In this document: positions 46,781-58,295 of the stretch, in pieces
Layout of the letters: every line of letters starts with the position of its first letter
How positions within the stretch are numbered: position 1 is the first letter of the stretch
Origin: Limnoperna fortunei
Taxonomy: Eukaryota > Mollusca > Bivalvia > Mytilida > Modiolidae
Assembly: GCA_944474755.1 (NCBI GenBank)
Contig: OX104122.1
Location: 12,844,641-12,908,640 of the forward strand
Direction of reading: 5' to 3'
DNA: 64,000 nt
Made by a program: the position numbers and the translations under genes
Notes under the pieces: model-generated
Databases searched by the model: none
What the model saw: the letters and a program-made list of their open reading frames with translations, nothing else
Told to the model about the DNA's origin: nothing

Positions 46781-47035
46781 TTAATCCGTCAATAAACTGA
46801 CCGAGTTTGATTTATACGTATCCGTCAATAAACTGACCGAGTTTGCCTATAATTAAATGACGGATTCTGGATCGCACTGACTGGACTGATCGCATCGATT
46901 GTTGACGGCTACCAGGGTCATGACGGATTCATAATTATGGACGGATGTATTCATCATCAATCAGTCAGCGATCCATCAGCGTTCCAAAATCCGTCAGCAA
47001 TCAGTCAAAGTGTTGCATTTACGGGTGGAGGAACT
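46781..47035. repeat. CCGTCA-word foldback, rearranged third copy
   Basis: Contains a 36-bp tandem duplication (ATCCGTCAATAAACTGACCG, twice at about 46785-46845), then TGACGGATT and ATCAGTCAGCGATCCATCAG words, ending CAATCAGTCAAAGTGTTGCA. It is the same word family as 37.9 and 43.9 kb but reversed and reordered, and lacks their 330-bp flank. Confidence 0.75.
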
Positions 47036-48117
47036 GTAAGTGCTGCTTAGCGTTTCTATAAGTACCACATTGGGGAGGGCTTTATGAACACAAAATCAGG
47101 TGTTTTCGAGAATGTTTTGCTTCTTTCATGATAAAAATAATTTATTTGTTTGCAAATCAATTTATTAAATTTATCATGCAATCTGATAATAGAAGTTAAA
47201 TACATTCCGTTTTTTTTAAACCATGAAAACTGCAAATATGTATGCTCATATTTACCAATCTATAAATCTTTTCTTCAAATATTTTGAAGGTGTATGGTTC
47301 TTTTTTGATTAATTGATACATTTATTAATTTGTTAAACATCCATCAGTTTTGTAGCTATATTGAATAATTGTTCGGCAATTTATAACCATAAACAATTAT
47401 AATTATTAGCAAAGCCCTCTATAACGGTTGGCTGCGTTAAAAACAAAACTAGATATATAATATTTATTGCAATGGGTATTAATTTTTAAGTAAAATATGC
47501 GTTTTATATTATATTTAATGATCTTTGGAAAACATGGATTTTGGGTGCAAATTATTAGTTGGTGAAAACAATTGATAGTTATGATCGTTTTGTATTACTG
47601 TCCTGATTGCAGCTAGTTTTATCTTTAACCCAGTTTAACTGGATAACTTGTATAACTCTCGTGCTTGCAGCTAGTTTTTTTTATTTAACCTTGTTTTACT
47701 GGATAACTTGTATAGCATTTTTAATTATATGTCTCCAATGATTCCAAGGTTATCATATATAAAAAAAACAGACGCGCCTGTCATCTAATCAAGACTAATC
47801 TATATCGCCTAAACCCTTAATTATCTTAAATCAAAATAGTTAAGATTGAGTATAGCTTGTTTCATTCAAGTTCTAAAAAGTTACATTAAAGCAAGCTAAG
47901 GCTTCTATACCTTATGAATAGAAACACCTGATAAAATTAAATTATTTTTGTAATTTAAGTTCAGTTAATTTACAAGACTATATGATTGAAAACGTCATTA
48001 TATTCTTGTCAGGGCCAAAGTAGGGCTACCACAAATATCATTGATTCTTTCATTGACATTGTCATTGTCCAAATTTACTGCCGTTGAAATTCGAAAATTA
48101 TTTAATTATTGTTTTTC
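47036..48117. other. Non-coding; ~63-bp tandem pair at 47607-47717
   Basis: GCAGCTAGTTTTATCTTTAA then ACTGGATAACTTGTATA is present twice in tandem. A minus-strand scrap of the GCGCGTCT-core repeat lies near 47765-47800 (GACGCGCCTGTCATCTAATC). No gene. Confidence 0.55.
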
Positions 48118-48290
48118 TTTTTAAGGTGTAGATAGCCTTACCCGGAATTAGTTTAACGCTTTGGAGTTTTGGTGACAAAAGCTCTACAGCAGCATATATG
48201 GGTTAGAGCGCCACTGATTAGTCTTTATTAGACGAAACGCGCGTCTGGCGTAGTAAATTCTATTAACCCAGGTATCTTTGATGATTTTAT
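48118..48290 (+). repeat. AGACGAAACGCGCGTCT-core dispersed repeat, copy 3
   Basis: GGTGTAGATAGCCTTACCCG through GAGCGCCACTGATTAG, an exact AGACGAAACGCGCGTCT core, AAATTCTATTAACCCAGG and TATCTTTGATGA. Confidence 0.88.
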
Positions 48291-49051
48291 TTTCTGAGGA
48301 TCAATGCCGAAATCCAACATAGACTCTAAAAGATATTATTTAATATAAATTTTGCACAACAGTTTACCAAGCTGAATGGTGCGTTTCCTCATAGTTTTGG
48401 AAGCATTAGCCTCACAATCATTGTTGGCATCCTTTAATCGCAATATCAAGATCATCCATGTATTGGATACCAAAACTTCTGTAAAAGGGAATTATTTTAA
48501 ACTTGAAAATTGTACATCAAATGTGTACCGTTTACACGTCTTTTGACACTATCAAAGGGATAATGTTAAGGCTCACATTTATCGGACGACCCTGAACTAG
48601 TTTTGTACACCTAAGTTATGGAAAAAGATGATGTTCTTTTTGAATTGTGGCAACTCTTTTCCCTTTTGGTCGAATCATTAAGACGACTCCACATAGAAAC
48701 TGTACAAAGAAAAAAAAATAACAACATTTAGCGCCTAAAACCTGTACAGTACGTGTTTAAGGCTACGACCCTTACTATTCTCATTTTTAAACATCGTGTG
48801 ACATTTACAAAGTTCAAGTTCATGTTTATGACGTCAATTTTGATCAACGAATTTATTACTATTTAAGGAGTGATTAAAAAAATTAGATAATTCGTCAATA
48901 TTCAGAAGGTCATTAAGACAAAAAATTACAAGATTGCATGGCGAATTATAAAAAAAATATCTAAGTAAGAAATTACAAAACCATTTCTTAAAAACTCACA
49001 ACCATAACAAGCAACCAAAACTCTAGATATCCAACAAGCAAATGCGTATTC
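48291..49051. other. Non-coding
   Basis: No gene or repeat recognised. Confidence 0.5.
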
Positions 49052-49272
49052 CTCACGTGGTCTGTCAATACTGAGATTTAGGGTTCGAGCCTCAATGCAT
49101 TTAGGGTGTACTCGACTCTAATTATAATTGACGATGAAAGCCTATTTTCCTTTCAAAGGTCATGCGTTTTTTCTCCAGGTACTCGGGCTTCCTACCCCTA
49201 TAAAAAAGGATGCCATAATATAGGTGAAAAATTACTCAAAGTGGCGAAAATAGCATTCAAACACACAAACAG
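49052..49272 (+). mobile_element. 5'-truncated tRNA-derived SINE
   Basis: Begins at CACGTGGTCTGTCAATACTG inside the tRNA-like head, keeps box B-like GGGTTCGAGCCTC, the GGGTGTACTCGACTC body and the GGATGCCATAATATAGGTGA tail ending CAAACACACAAAC. Confidence 0.82.
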
Positions 49273-49384
49273 AATATAAACCTGTTCAGTTTTCCATATT
49301 TAGTTAATGTTTAGATTGCCACGGAAAACGAGAAAACAACCTGATTAAACATTTTAATAATTATGAATTGTATTATTATATTAG

Positions 49385-49475
49385 TATATTGTTTAGGTTT
49401 GGGCATCACTGATGTCTTAAGTAGACGAAACGCGCGTCTGGCGTAGTAAATTTTATTAGCCTTGGTATCTTTGAG
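49385..49475 (+). repeat. AGACGAAACGCGCGTCT-core dispersed repeat, copy 4 (3' end only)
   Basis: GGTTTGGGCATCACTGATGT, exact core, AAATTTTATTAGCCTTGG, TATCTTTGAGG. Only the last ~90 bp of the family are present. Similar 3'-end scraps lie at 42408-42475 and 54684-54727. Confidence 0.82.
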
Positions 49476-49499
49476 GAAGTCTTATTTATTAAAATGAGT

Positions 49500-49990
49500 A
49501 TCATATGTGAAAAGGTTTGCGCGGGCTCAAATTTTTGACATGTGTTATATTAAAATTTTTCCTCCAGGTTTTGACAGATTTAAAGGAAAAGGTCGCGCTT
49601 TTAAGAAACACTGACAAATAGTTATTGACGTATGTAAATGACTACCAATTAATAACGTAAAATAGTAAGACAGAATGTTATTAACCATACATATGTATAA
49701 CAAGCTGAAGATATTGTATAACCTTTAGAAGTAAGTCAAATGATACAGAGGCGTGATCAGAACAATAAAATCCAATGACGAAACTCCAACGTAATTAAAA
49801 AAACACATATGTGTGAAAAGGTTTGCGCAGGCTCAAATTTTTGACATGTGTTATATTAAAATGTTTCCTCCAGGTTTTGACAGATTTAAAGGAAAAGGTC
49901 GCGCTTTTAAGAAACACTGACAAATAGTTATTGACGTATGTAAATGACTACCATTTAATAACGTAAAATAGTAAGACAGAATGTAATTAA
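49500..49990 (+). repeat. ~305-bp direct duplication, second copy opened by the array
   Basis: 49500-49805 is complete. A second copy begins at about 49806 (GTGTGAAAAGGTTTGCGCAG) and matches until GACAGAATGT at 49984. Its remaining ~120 bp reappear at 63577-63703. Before the array inserted, the two copies were head-to-tail. Confidence 0.9.
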
Positions 49991-50322
49991 ACTGCCATTT
50001 GTTCTGAGAACAAATGAGAAGGTCTTTCCCACTGTTCCTCTAAAGTTAGAAAAGTTAGGTGATGCTATGGGTTTTGTGTCTTGCTACAGCACAAAATGTC
50101 ACTTCCAGTCATAAAAATGAGTTATTTGAGTAAAGAAAGTGGTCCCGAGCCAAACAATATATGGTTGTTAAGGACTTTCATTCCGTTGCTAGGGACAAAA
50201 GGCCAATTGCGGTCATGAAATGAAATATTTCAATAAAGTACATCATTCTGAATCTAAAAATATATGGTTGCTAAGGACTTTTTATAACGGTCACCTTGTT
50301 GCTATGGTATGACCTTGACCTA

Positions 50323-50335
50323 TGACCTTTGACCT
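50323..50335 (-). promoter_or_regulatory. DR1-type nuclear-receptor motif, unit 1 (first cluster)
   Basis: Reverse complement is exactly AGGTCAAAGGTCA, the textbook direct-repeat-1 site bound by RXR/HNF4/COUP-TF-type receptors. It lies in a run of TGACCT half-sites from 50310 to 50335. This is a sequence match only; function is not shown. Confidence 0.5.
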
Positions 50336-50611
50336 TGGCTCAAATTGAAGCTCTTTTCCTACTGATCATGTTTAACCTATATGTTTACTATATTATCTCT
50401 AACCGTTTTCATTTTTATCCAAAAAGCCGATTAACCGAAATGCGTCAAGGGCAGTAACTCGAAAACGGTTCATTGCACAGACTCCGGTCAATGTACCAAA
50501 TAAAGGTCTCAATAAGAGGAGTATTTTCCCCATTTATTGTCTGCATCTATCTTGTATGGTTTGTGAGATATAGTGCTAACAAGACCTATGGTGACATTTG
50601 ACCTTGACTTT

Positions 50612-50624
50612 TGACCTTTGACCT
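50612..50624 (-). promoter_or_regulatory. DR1-type nuclear-receptor motif, unit 1 (second cluster)
   Basis: Exact AGGTCAAAGGTCA on the minus strand, flanked on both sides by TGACCTTGA, which matches the extended half-site of ERR/SF-1-type receptors. It repeats at 51669-51681 and 62967-62979 in units 2 and 4. Confidence 0.5.
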
Positions 50625-51379
50625 TGACATTTTTAAATGTAACATATGTCACTTAGGATAAATGGTGGTGGTCCCAAGTCTCTAGGACTTACGGTTTTTG
50701 AGAAAAAAATTTTGACGCGTTGCGACATTTTTCAGGTCAAAAACGCGTAAACAGGAAGTTGATTGGAACAAAAATTTTGCATGACAAATCATTGCCATAG
50801 GTCCAGCGACATTTTTTACACTTCAGATTTTAAGAATCGGTTACGGTTTCTGAGTTTATCTGCTAACAAGGGTTTTCATGTTCGGGCAGATAATTCTGTA
50901 ACTAAAAATAGATCGGTCTAAAAGCATGAGCCATGTCATCTCCGGATATGACCGATTGATGTTACCAAGTATCGAAATGATACGTCCAGACACTTTTTGG
51001 CAAACCTGCGCGGAAGAAGAAAAATAATAATAATAATAATAATTAAACCGTCATTTGTTCTGAGATCAAATGAGAAGGTCTTTCCCACTGTTCCTCTAAA
51101 GTCAGAAAATTAAGGTGATGCTATGGGATTTTGTGTCCTGCTACAGCACAAAATGTCACTTCCAGTCATAAAAATGAGTTATTTGAGTAAAGAAAGTGGT
51201 CCCGAGCCAAAAAATATATGGTTGTTAAGGACTTTCATTCCGTTGCTAGGGACAAAAGGCCAATTGCGGTCATGAAATGAAATATTTCAATAAAGTACAT
51301 CATTCTGAATCTAAAAATATATGGTTGCTAAGGACTTTTTATAACGGTCACCTTGTTGCTATGGTATGACCTTGACCTA

Positions 51380-51392
51380 TGACCTTTGACCT
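51380..51392 (-). promoter_or_regulatory. DR1-type motif, unit 2 (first cluster)
   Basis: Exact AGGTCAAAGGTCA on the minus strand, the counterpart of 50323-50335. Confidence 0.45.
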
Positions 51393-51668
51393 TGGCTCAA
51401 ATTGAAGCTCTTTTCCTACTGATCATGTTTAACCTATATGTTTACTATATTATCTCTAACCGTTTTCATTTTTATCCAAAAAGCCGATTAACCGAAATGC
51501 GTCAAGGGCAGTAACTCGAAAACGGTTCATCGCACAGACTCCGGTCAATGTACCAAATAAAGGTCTCAATAAGAGGAGTATTTTCCCCATTTATTGTCTG
51601 CATCTATCTTGTATGGTTTGTGAGATATAGTGCTAACAAGACCTATGGTGACATTTGACCTTGACTTT

Positions 51669-51681
51669 TGACCTTTGACCT
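51669..51681 (-). promoter_or_regulatory. DR1-type motif, unit 2 (second cluster)
   Basis: Exact AGGTCAAAGGTCA on the minus strand, the counterpart of 50612-50624. Confidence 0.45.
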
Positions 51682-52440
51682 TGACATTTTTAAATGTAAC
51701 ATATGTCACTTAGGATCAATGGTGGTGGTCCCAAGTCTCTAGGACTTACGGTTTTTGAGAAAAAAATTTTGACGCGTTGCGACATTTTTCAGGTCAAAAA
51801 CGCGTAAACAGGAAGTTGATTGGAACAAAAATTTTGCATGACAAATCATTGCCATAGGTCCAGCGACATTTTTTACACTTCAGATTTTAAGAATCGGTTA
51901 CGGTTTCTGAGTTTATCTGCTAACAAGGGTTTTCATGTTCGGGCAGATAATTCTATAACTAAAAATAGATCGGTCTAAAAGCATGAGCCATGTCATCTCC
52001 GGATATGACCGATTGATGTTACCAAGTATCGAAATGATACGTCCAGACACTTTTTGTCAAACCTCCGCGGAAGAAGAAAAATAATAATAATAATAATAAT
52101 TAAACCGTCATTTGTTCTGAGATCAAATGAGAAGGTCTTTCCCACTGTTCCTCTAAAGTCAGAAAATTAAGGTGATGCTATGGGATTTTGTGTCCTGCTA
52201 TAGCACAAAATGTCACTTCCAGTCAAAAAAAATGAGTTATACGAGTAAAAAAGTGGTCCCGAGCCAAAAAATAGATGGCTGTTAAGGACTTTCATTCCGT
52301 TGCTAGGGACAAAAGGCCACTTCCGGTCATGAAATGACATATTTTAGTAGAGTACATCATTCTGATTCTAAAAATATCTGGTTGCTAAGGACTTTTTATA
52401 ACGGTCACCTTGTTGCTATGGTATGACCTTGACCTATGAC

Positions 52441-53404
52441 GGTTGTAGGAGAAGAGAAAGAGATTTATGGTAAAAGGCAAAGAAATGAACTAGCTGGAGT
52501 CACGTGACATTGTTATATAATATCACGGAGATAGTTTTATTTTTTCATTACAGGGAGTTACGATGGTCTGAACAGACCTATATATGACATGATGCACGAT
52601 CTTTAATCTCAGTGATTGTTTATTTCAGGACGACACGGATTTTTATCAACGGAGCAAGCCGACAATTAATAAAAGACGTTCTCGCTTTATTTCAGAGAAA
52701 TTTCACACTGTAAAATAATTACACGAGGCACGTAGCAGACGATGGAATACACAAAAAAGTGACGTCGGAAATTGTTTCAATTTGTTACTGTTTCAGGTAA
52801 AATGCAGTTCGGACTGTTAGAACAACTTGTTGACACACGATTTACACTGTCATTCACTGACGATGGCTGAAACGGACATCACGACAGACGAAATTTACGT
52901 GGCTGGGGGGAGGGGTGGTCACGTGTTTCAATGTGGGATTTTAAGGATTTATTGACTCGTACACCTTACGGGCAGACATTTTTAGACGGAAATCGACATT
53001 CTAAAGCGAATGGCGAGGGTTTCAAACAGCTGGGATGCATCGTTTTTCGGGAAATTACGATTTTTACATAAAAAGTGGTGTTGGACTTGCACGACTGGTA
53101 ACTTTTACTGGTTGCGCCCAGCGATTTTCTACCTACCGACAATTCGAGGACATCGATCCCAGATGCAATCGGCGTCCATTTTATTGTACCATTTTGTGTG
53201 CCTTAGGAGGAGATGTGATAACAACGTTTTCATGGGGGGTCCCTGCCACGCCCTCATTTTTGACGGAGCGTGCTAACAGGGTGAATGAGAGAAAGCCCAC
53301 GGGGTATCCATCACACCGCCAAATTTTCAGCTCGATCGGATAAGAAACTTTTTGGCAGCACTAAATTGAATTTTAGATCGGAAGAAAAGTAATAATAATA
53401 TTAA
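52441..53404 (+). repeat. Alternative body of array unit 3
   Basis: After GACCTATGAC the text leaves the unit consensus. It contains ACGTGACATTG, TGTTTCAGG and GAGGACATCGATCCCAGATG text not found elsewhere in the window, and is less AT-rich. Its end (GATCGGATAAGAAACTTTTT, GGAAGAAAAGTAATAATAAT) again resembles the unit 3' end, so it looks like the right part of a related, longer element. Two overlapping open frames (53010-53276 and 53035-53343) have no recognisable domain and are not called genes. Confidence 0.6.
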
Positions 53405-53764
53405 ACTGCCATTTGTTCTGAGAACAAATGAGAAGGTCTTTCCCACTGTTCCTCTAAAGTCAGAAAATATATGTGATGCTATGGATTTTGTGTGTCTTGC
53501 TAAGCACAAAATGTCACTTCCAGTCATAAAAATGAGTTATTTGAGTAAAGAAAGTGGTCACGAGCCAAAAAATATATGGTTGTTAAGGACTTTCATTCCG
53601 TTGCTAGGGACAAAATACCACTTCCGGTCATGATATGACATATTTCAGTAAAGTACATCATTCTGATTCTAAAAATATATGGTTGCTAAGGACTTTTTAT
53701 AACAGTCACCTTGTTGCTATGGTATGACCTTGACCTATGACCTTTGACCACTGCATGAAACAAT

Positions 53765-54260
53765 AACTTTTAGGATAGTCAAAAGGTATCCAAAAGTCCC
53801 AATTTTGACTACATTTTGTTGTCTTTTTAACACATTTTTAAAAAATACAAAAGATCTAAAAGATCACCTTTCTGTATACCTTTTTGACTTCAAAAGTCAG
53901 TCGAAATGGCCCACTTTTGATTTGACAAAAGGTGTTGAAAAGTTTACCTTTCCAAGTCTAAAATATGTTCAAAAGGTGAACAACAAAATATGACCTTTTT
54001 TTTCCAAAATATAATCTGTTGTAGACAAAAGATAATAAAAAGGTCAAATATCCACATAAAAAAGGTGATGAAAGGTAGGCCACAGATGGTATTTTCAAAA
54101 CCAAAAGACCAACGACATATGGTATTTTGACCAAATTAAAATCCAAAAGGTCTCCTTTTGTATTGATGAAATTACAAAAAAATGCATAAAAGGTTACTTG
54201 TTATAATCTTAAATATGGTCCAAAGGTTCTGAAAGTCCATATTTTGCATGGACAACATTA
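53765..54260 (+). repeat. Left subterminal AAAAGGT motif cluster
   Basis: At least nine copies of CAAAAGGT/AAAAGGTx or close variants in about 500 bp (for example near 53779, 53931, 53972, 54039, 54061, 54147, 54187), plus inverted ACCTTTT copies. In CACTA elements such subterminal words bind the TnpA-type protein; that role here is an inference. Confidence 0.7.
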
Positions 54261-55014
54261 CAAAATGGGGAAAGATGATATGATGAAAAAAGCTACAGTT
54301 AGGCTGACGTGGATTTGGTTTTTTTCAACCTGTCCGCAGTCAGCATTCCAAAAATGTCCACCTTGACCTCTCATTTTGTAAACTAGTGAGCATCATTGCT
54401 GACTTACATTTATCAATAATACTAGTCTTGTGATAAAAGAACATGTCTAGTCCAATGAAAAGGTTGGGCAAGTTTTACGCTAGAAATATTGCTGACACTG
54501 TGCTCACTTAAGCTCTAATATTGGACTGTTGAATTTGTATCAATAGGATGACCACTAACTTGAACAATGGTCAAGGAAATTCTAGATGGCACATAATTCA
54601 GAAAGTAGAGTTAAAGTGTACCAGCTAATACAATTGCCTATAATCACTGAGCTGATAAGGCTTGTCTAATGGCAATTAATCCCAAAGTTGTAAATTCTAT
54701 TAACCTTGGTATCTTTGATGACATTTTATTTCTTACAATTTTCTCATTTTCAAGTGGATAAATATTGAATAAAAGAATTAAACAATTCAACGATTTATTG
54801 AATAAATGCTAATTATGTCAATATGTACATTTTCAATCTGTTTTACAATCCAAGATGAAGGTGTTTTAGTTCATTTCTGGTGGCTCATTTTCTGTCCTTT
54901 CTGCTTTTGGTTGAACAAATGTCAATAAATTTACAGTCTAATTTTATCTTTTATTCTTTAAATTTATCCAACTTCGAAGATGTCTAGTATGTAATAAATC
55001 CATCTTGAAATTCC
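54261..55014. other. Element interior, non-coding
   Basis: No gene. 54684-54727 is a 3'-end scrap of the AGACGAAACGCGCGTCT-core repeat (AAATTCTATTAACCTTGG, TATCTTTGATGAC). Confidence 0.5.
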
Positions 55015-55128
55015 TCATATGAGGGCATATATAGGCTGTAAAGACAGGTCTTATCTTATTGATATCATTTGAGGACATATATAGGCTGTAAAGACAGGTC
55101 TTATCTTATTGATATCACTGATCTCCAT
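55015..55128 (+). repeat. ~54-bp tandem duplication
   Basis: CATATATAGGCTGTAAAGAC then AGGTCTTATCTTATTGATAT occurs twice in tandem, nearly identical. It lies in the third exon of the minus-strand spliced candidate and brings the stop codon forward. Confidence 0.93.
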
Positions 55129-56842
55129 ATTGTCTAGTGCAGTTATGATCCACTTGGTTTTCTGAAAAATATATATACAGTGTATGTGTGTGTTACAGAT
55201 CTAGAAATAACTAAAATGATAAGGGGCACAGTATGTAATAATAATAAATGTTGACATTTTGTATAAAATATCCATAAAACTGAACATTAGGGAGGGGGCT
55301 GGAGGGGGTCCATTAACAGGGTAACAATTTTGAAATTTTTCCCAAAACAGATAACAGTACATTTAAAATAATGATAACACTAACAGATAACTGCAATTTA
55401 CATTAGAAAACAGTGAGTTCATAAATCGAAAAAAACAGATAACAGCAGAATCTCATCAAAGGGCGATACAGTGAAAAAAATGCATTAACCAGTGTTTCCA
55501 TAGAAACTAGTATGTGATCTTATGTATATCCCTCCCTTCATAGATGAATTAACAGATAACAGAGAAATATCTGTTAAACAGTTAACATTGTTCTGTTTAT
55601 TATTAAACGTACAGCAAACATGGCTTTTATTTTCATTATAACAGGTAACAACAATTTAAAAAAAAAAACCAGTTAACAGACGGGACATGTAAAATGCCCA
55701 AAACATGTTAACAGTAAAGATATTGACCCCCCCCCCCCTTACTGATATGGCTTTCTACTGTTTCGAACATTATCATTTAGAACACTCCATATTAAATGAA
55801 GAAGCATTTGTTCATCATTGAAGGTTGTATATAATGTGACCTTGTCTGTTTTGATGGATTTGCTGTCGGATGTTTATTCTTATCTTCTTTTTATTTATAC
55901 ACTCAAAAAAATTCTAGACTGAAAAAGTATTATCGTAACATACTTCTTTTTTCTGTTCTAGTGATTCTTTCTTCTCTTTTTCAAGACATCTACCTTGTCG
56001 TTATGCATAGCAGTGTTTTCGTGCTTCTTTGTCGGGCAGTACATCTACATGTATCTGTTAATAGCATAAAAAAAATATTCATTTGCAAGTACTCTAAGGG
56101 ACAGATCATTTAACTTGAAGGGGGGGGGGGCCTTGGTTTTTTGTTTTTTGAAGGCGTCGCGACAGAATATTTTTTTTCATTAGCATTATTTTATATAGCA
56201 GAAATCCTTCTTCAGAATATTTTTTTTCTTACCCTCTGCTTCCAAAATTTTTTTTTCATCAAAAATCATTTTCAAAATATTTTTTTAGGAAAAAACCCAA
56301 GGCCCCCTGCAAGTTAAATGGTCGGTCCCTTATTCATTTTCAATTTCAGTATTTCCCCCTCCCCCCCCCCCCCCCAAACCACACACAAACAAGTATAATT
56401 CTAAGTACAATATTTAAATTAAAATAATATTTCTTGCAGTATAGGTTAAAAACATAATACATGAAATATAAATCATTAAAATAATGTAAAATATATTCAG
56501 ACAATAAATATATATTTGTGTATGATTATCTCCCCTTTCAATTTGCAATATGGCGGATATGTGTTCTGTTGGGTGCGATTTTCGATTTTCCATTGCTTGA
56601 AAGCCGTGGAAAAACTCAAAGATAAAACAGATTTAGATATTCTTGGATATATATACCTGATATGAAGTACTTACATCGTCGGAGTCAACACTTTGCTCAG
56701 TATTAAAAGAACAATGTGTCAGTCGATGTGCGTCAGCGGTCAATCTCAATCTTGACATTCTTGATTATACCAGTAAACCTACTGACAGTGCTGAATCCTC
56801 AAGAATTTCATCGTCTGAGATATCAAATACTACACTAGCCAT
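55076..56842 (-). CDS. Candidate spliced small ORF (63 codons, three exons)
   Basis: ATG at 56842-56840, exon 56783-56842 (20 codons), donor GTAGGT. Then exon 56675-56695 (7 codons) after TTCTTTTAATACTGAG with donor GTAAGT. Then an exon from 55161, after a TATATATTTTTCAG acceptor, running 36 codons to TAA. All junctions fall in phase 0. The first two exons encode a very acidic stretch with DISDDEILED and SVDSDD. No family is recognised. The large second intron contains a MITE. The splice sites are good, but everything else is inference; it may be non-coding. Without the tandem duplication the last exon would run on about 20 codons further. Confidence 0.25.
55290..55735 (+). repeat. GTTAACAG-rich dispersed repeat, copy 2
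   Basis: Contains GTTTCCATAGAAACTAG, ATGTGATCTTATGTATATCC, many AACAGATAACAG and AACAGTTAACA words, GTAACAACAATTT, and ends GTTAACAGACGG then AAAATGCCCAAAACATG. It is longer on its left side than copy 1 (11830-12115) and closes with a poly-C run. Confidence 0.78.
56098..56332. mobile_element. 235-bp MITE
   Basis: Inverted ends AGGGACAGATCATTTAACTT and, inverted, AGGGACCGACCATTTAACTT, followed by a G-run and CCTTGG on the left and CCAAGG then a C-run on the right. The interior is T-rich with repeated AATATTTTTTT. The arms can pair over about 37 bp. Confidence 0.88.
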
Positions 56843-57230
56843 AATAATTGGAAGTTCACAGGAAAGAAAGCGCGCAATCTTTACTTTTCCACTGAAAGGT
56901 GAGCACCGTCTTCGAAAATAGGCGCCGAGGGCTGGCACTCATGTAGATAAGAAAATTGAGATGCTGATTGGATGTTGTTAATGATGTCCGGCACACGCGC
57001 AAACAAAGACTAAGCCATGTGCACTGCGGCCATGCATCTGCTTAATTGAACCAAAACTTATTTTATGTAAGTAGAATCTAGTATTTTAATATAATTGTAT
57101 GTTTTATAGTTATGAAATTTAGTTTTGGTAAGTGTACAGTGTAAAAATTACATACTTTTTCATTATATTATAAATTATAATTATAATAAATAAAATTATA
57201 TTTATAGATGTTACCACAAATTTTCCCTGC
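56333..57230. other. Element interior with a possible divergent promoter region
   Basis: No continuous gene. 56850-57060 is the least AT-rich stretch here (GGCGCCGAGGGCTGGCACTC, GCACTGCGGCCATGCATCTG). It separates the start of the minus-strand candidate from TTTATGTAAGTAG at 57063, a possible donor for a plus-strand 5' exon. A bidirectional promoter is a guess. Confidence 0.25.
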
Positions 57231-58295
57231 AGGTTCACAATGATGCTGTCAACACTGTCCATTTAAAAAAAAAAAAAAAGAAATGAAATGTATTTCAATT
57301 GCTGTATAAAAATGTGCAAGTCAACACCCTTTCAAGGTACATTGTAAATACTTAATAACTAGCCCACTTTGTTAAATTTTCTATGTTTTATATTGATTGA
57401 TTGATTAATGGTGTTTAACGCCCGAATTCTATGTTTTATAGAAACAGAGCGCATTTTGTTTATTTGACACATGTACATGTTATTACTAGTCTACTATACT
57501 CTCAGAAAAAAAGTACATTTAATTTGTACTAAAATTTTGAAAATGGAGTTCAACCAATTTTTATTTTCCATCATGGACAAATTAGAAGTCGCATATAAAT
57601 ACCCCATTTGGGGGGGGGGGGGGGTGGAGTCCAGTTGTTTTGCCTCGGAAAGTGAGTCATTTCACCCTGATATAACATTAAAAATAAAGTAATAAAAATA
57701 TTTTACAAGTTTTGAAGTTATTTTAAAAAATTTCAATTTGAACCACTAGGTACAATATAATGTAACATCGTCATATGTAAAGTATTATATTTTTTACTGT
57801 GGGAAAACAACCCAGAGCGAACAGGTACATGTATCTGGTTGAAACATAAGTCTGGGACGATCTGACTCGATACCGCCTTAAGGTACTAAAATTGTGATAC
57901 AAAGGTACAAATCTGCCAAAAGGTCATCATGAATAAATACATGATAATTTACATTCTTTTGCCTTGATATAAATTAATACTCTGTATAGGACAAAATATA
58001 AAGTAATCAAAGAAATGGACCAACCCATCTGCTTATTAATTTATTAAAATTAATGACCACATAAATACAATGAAAATGCCTAGTGTTATGATATAATTTT
58101 ATGTATCATTCATTTGGACTGCTTCTCATTATCGACGAATTTAGTTCTTCAATAAAAACCGTTTATTTCTTTGAATATTTTTTATACATGTATATTGCGT
58201 TTTTTTGTAGGTAAATATTGCTAACCTTAGCAGATTTTCATATGAAAGTACACAATCATCAAGTACATGTATAACTGAACCATTGAAGCTCAGTT
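57231..58295. other. Element interior, non-coding
   Basis: No gene. A SINE 3'-end scrap (minus) lies at about 57392-57425 (ATTGATTGATTAATGGTGTT then TAACGCC). A 15-base G-run is at about 57609-57624. Confidence 0.45.

Noticed and set aside
53010..53343. Two overlapping 88- and 102-codon plus-strand frames as genes
   Set aside because: No start context, domain or splice support. They lie in the alternative body of an array unit, and the two frames overlap with neither preferred.
56350..56375. Poly-C and poly-G runs as functional quadruplex sites (also about 7851, 23683, 55724 and 57609)
   Set aside because: Homopolymer runs inside repeats. Quadruplex formation is possible, but nothing else supports a role.
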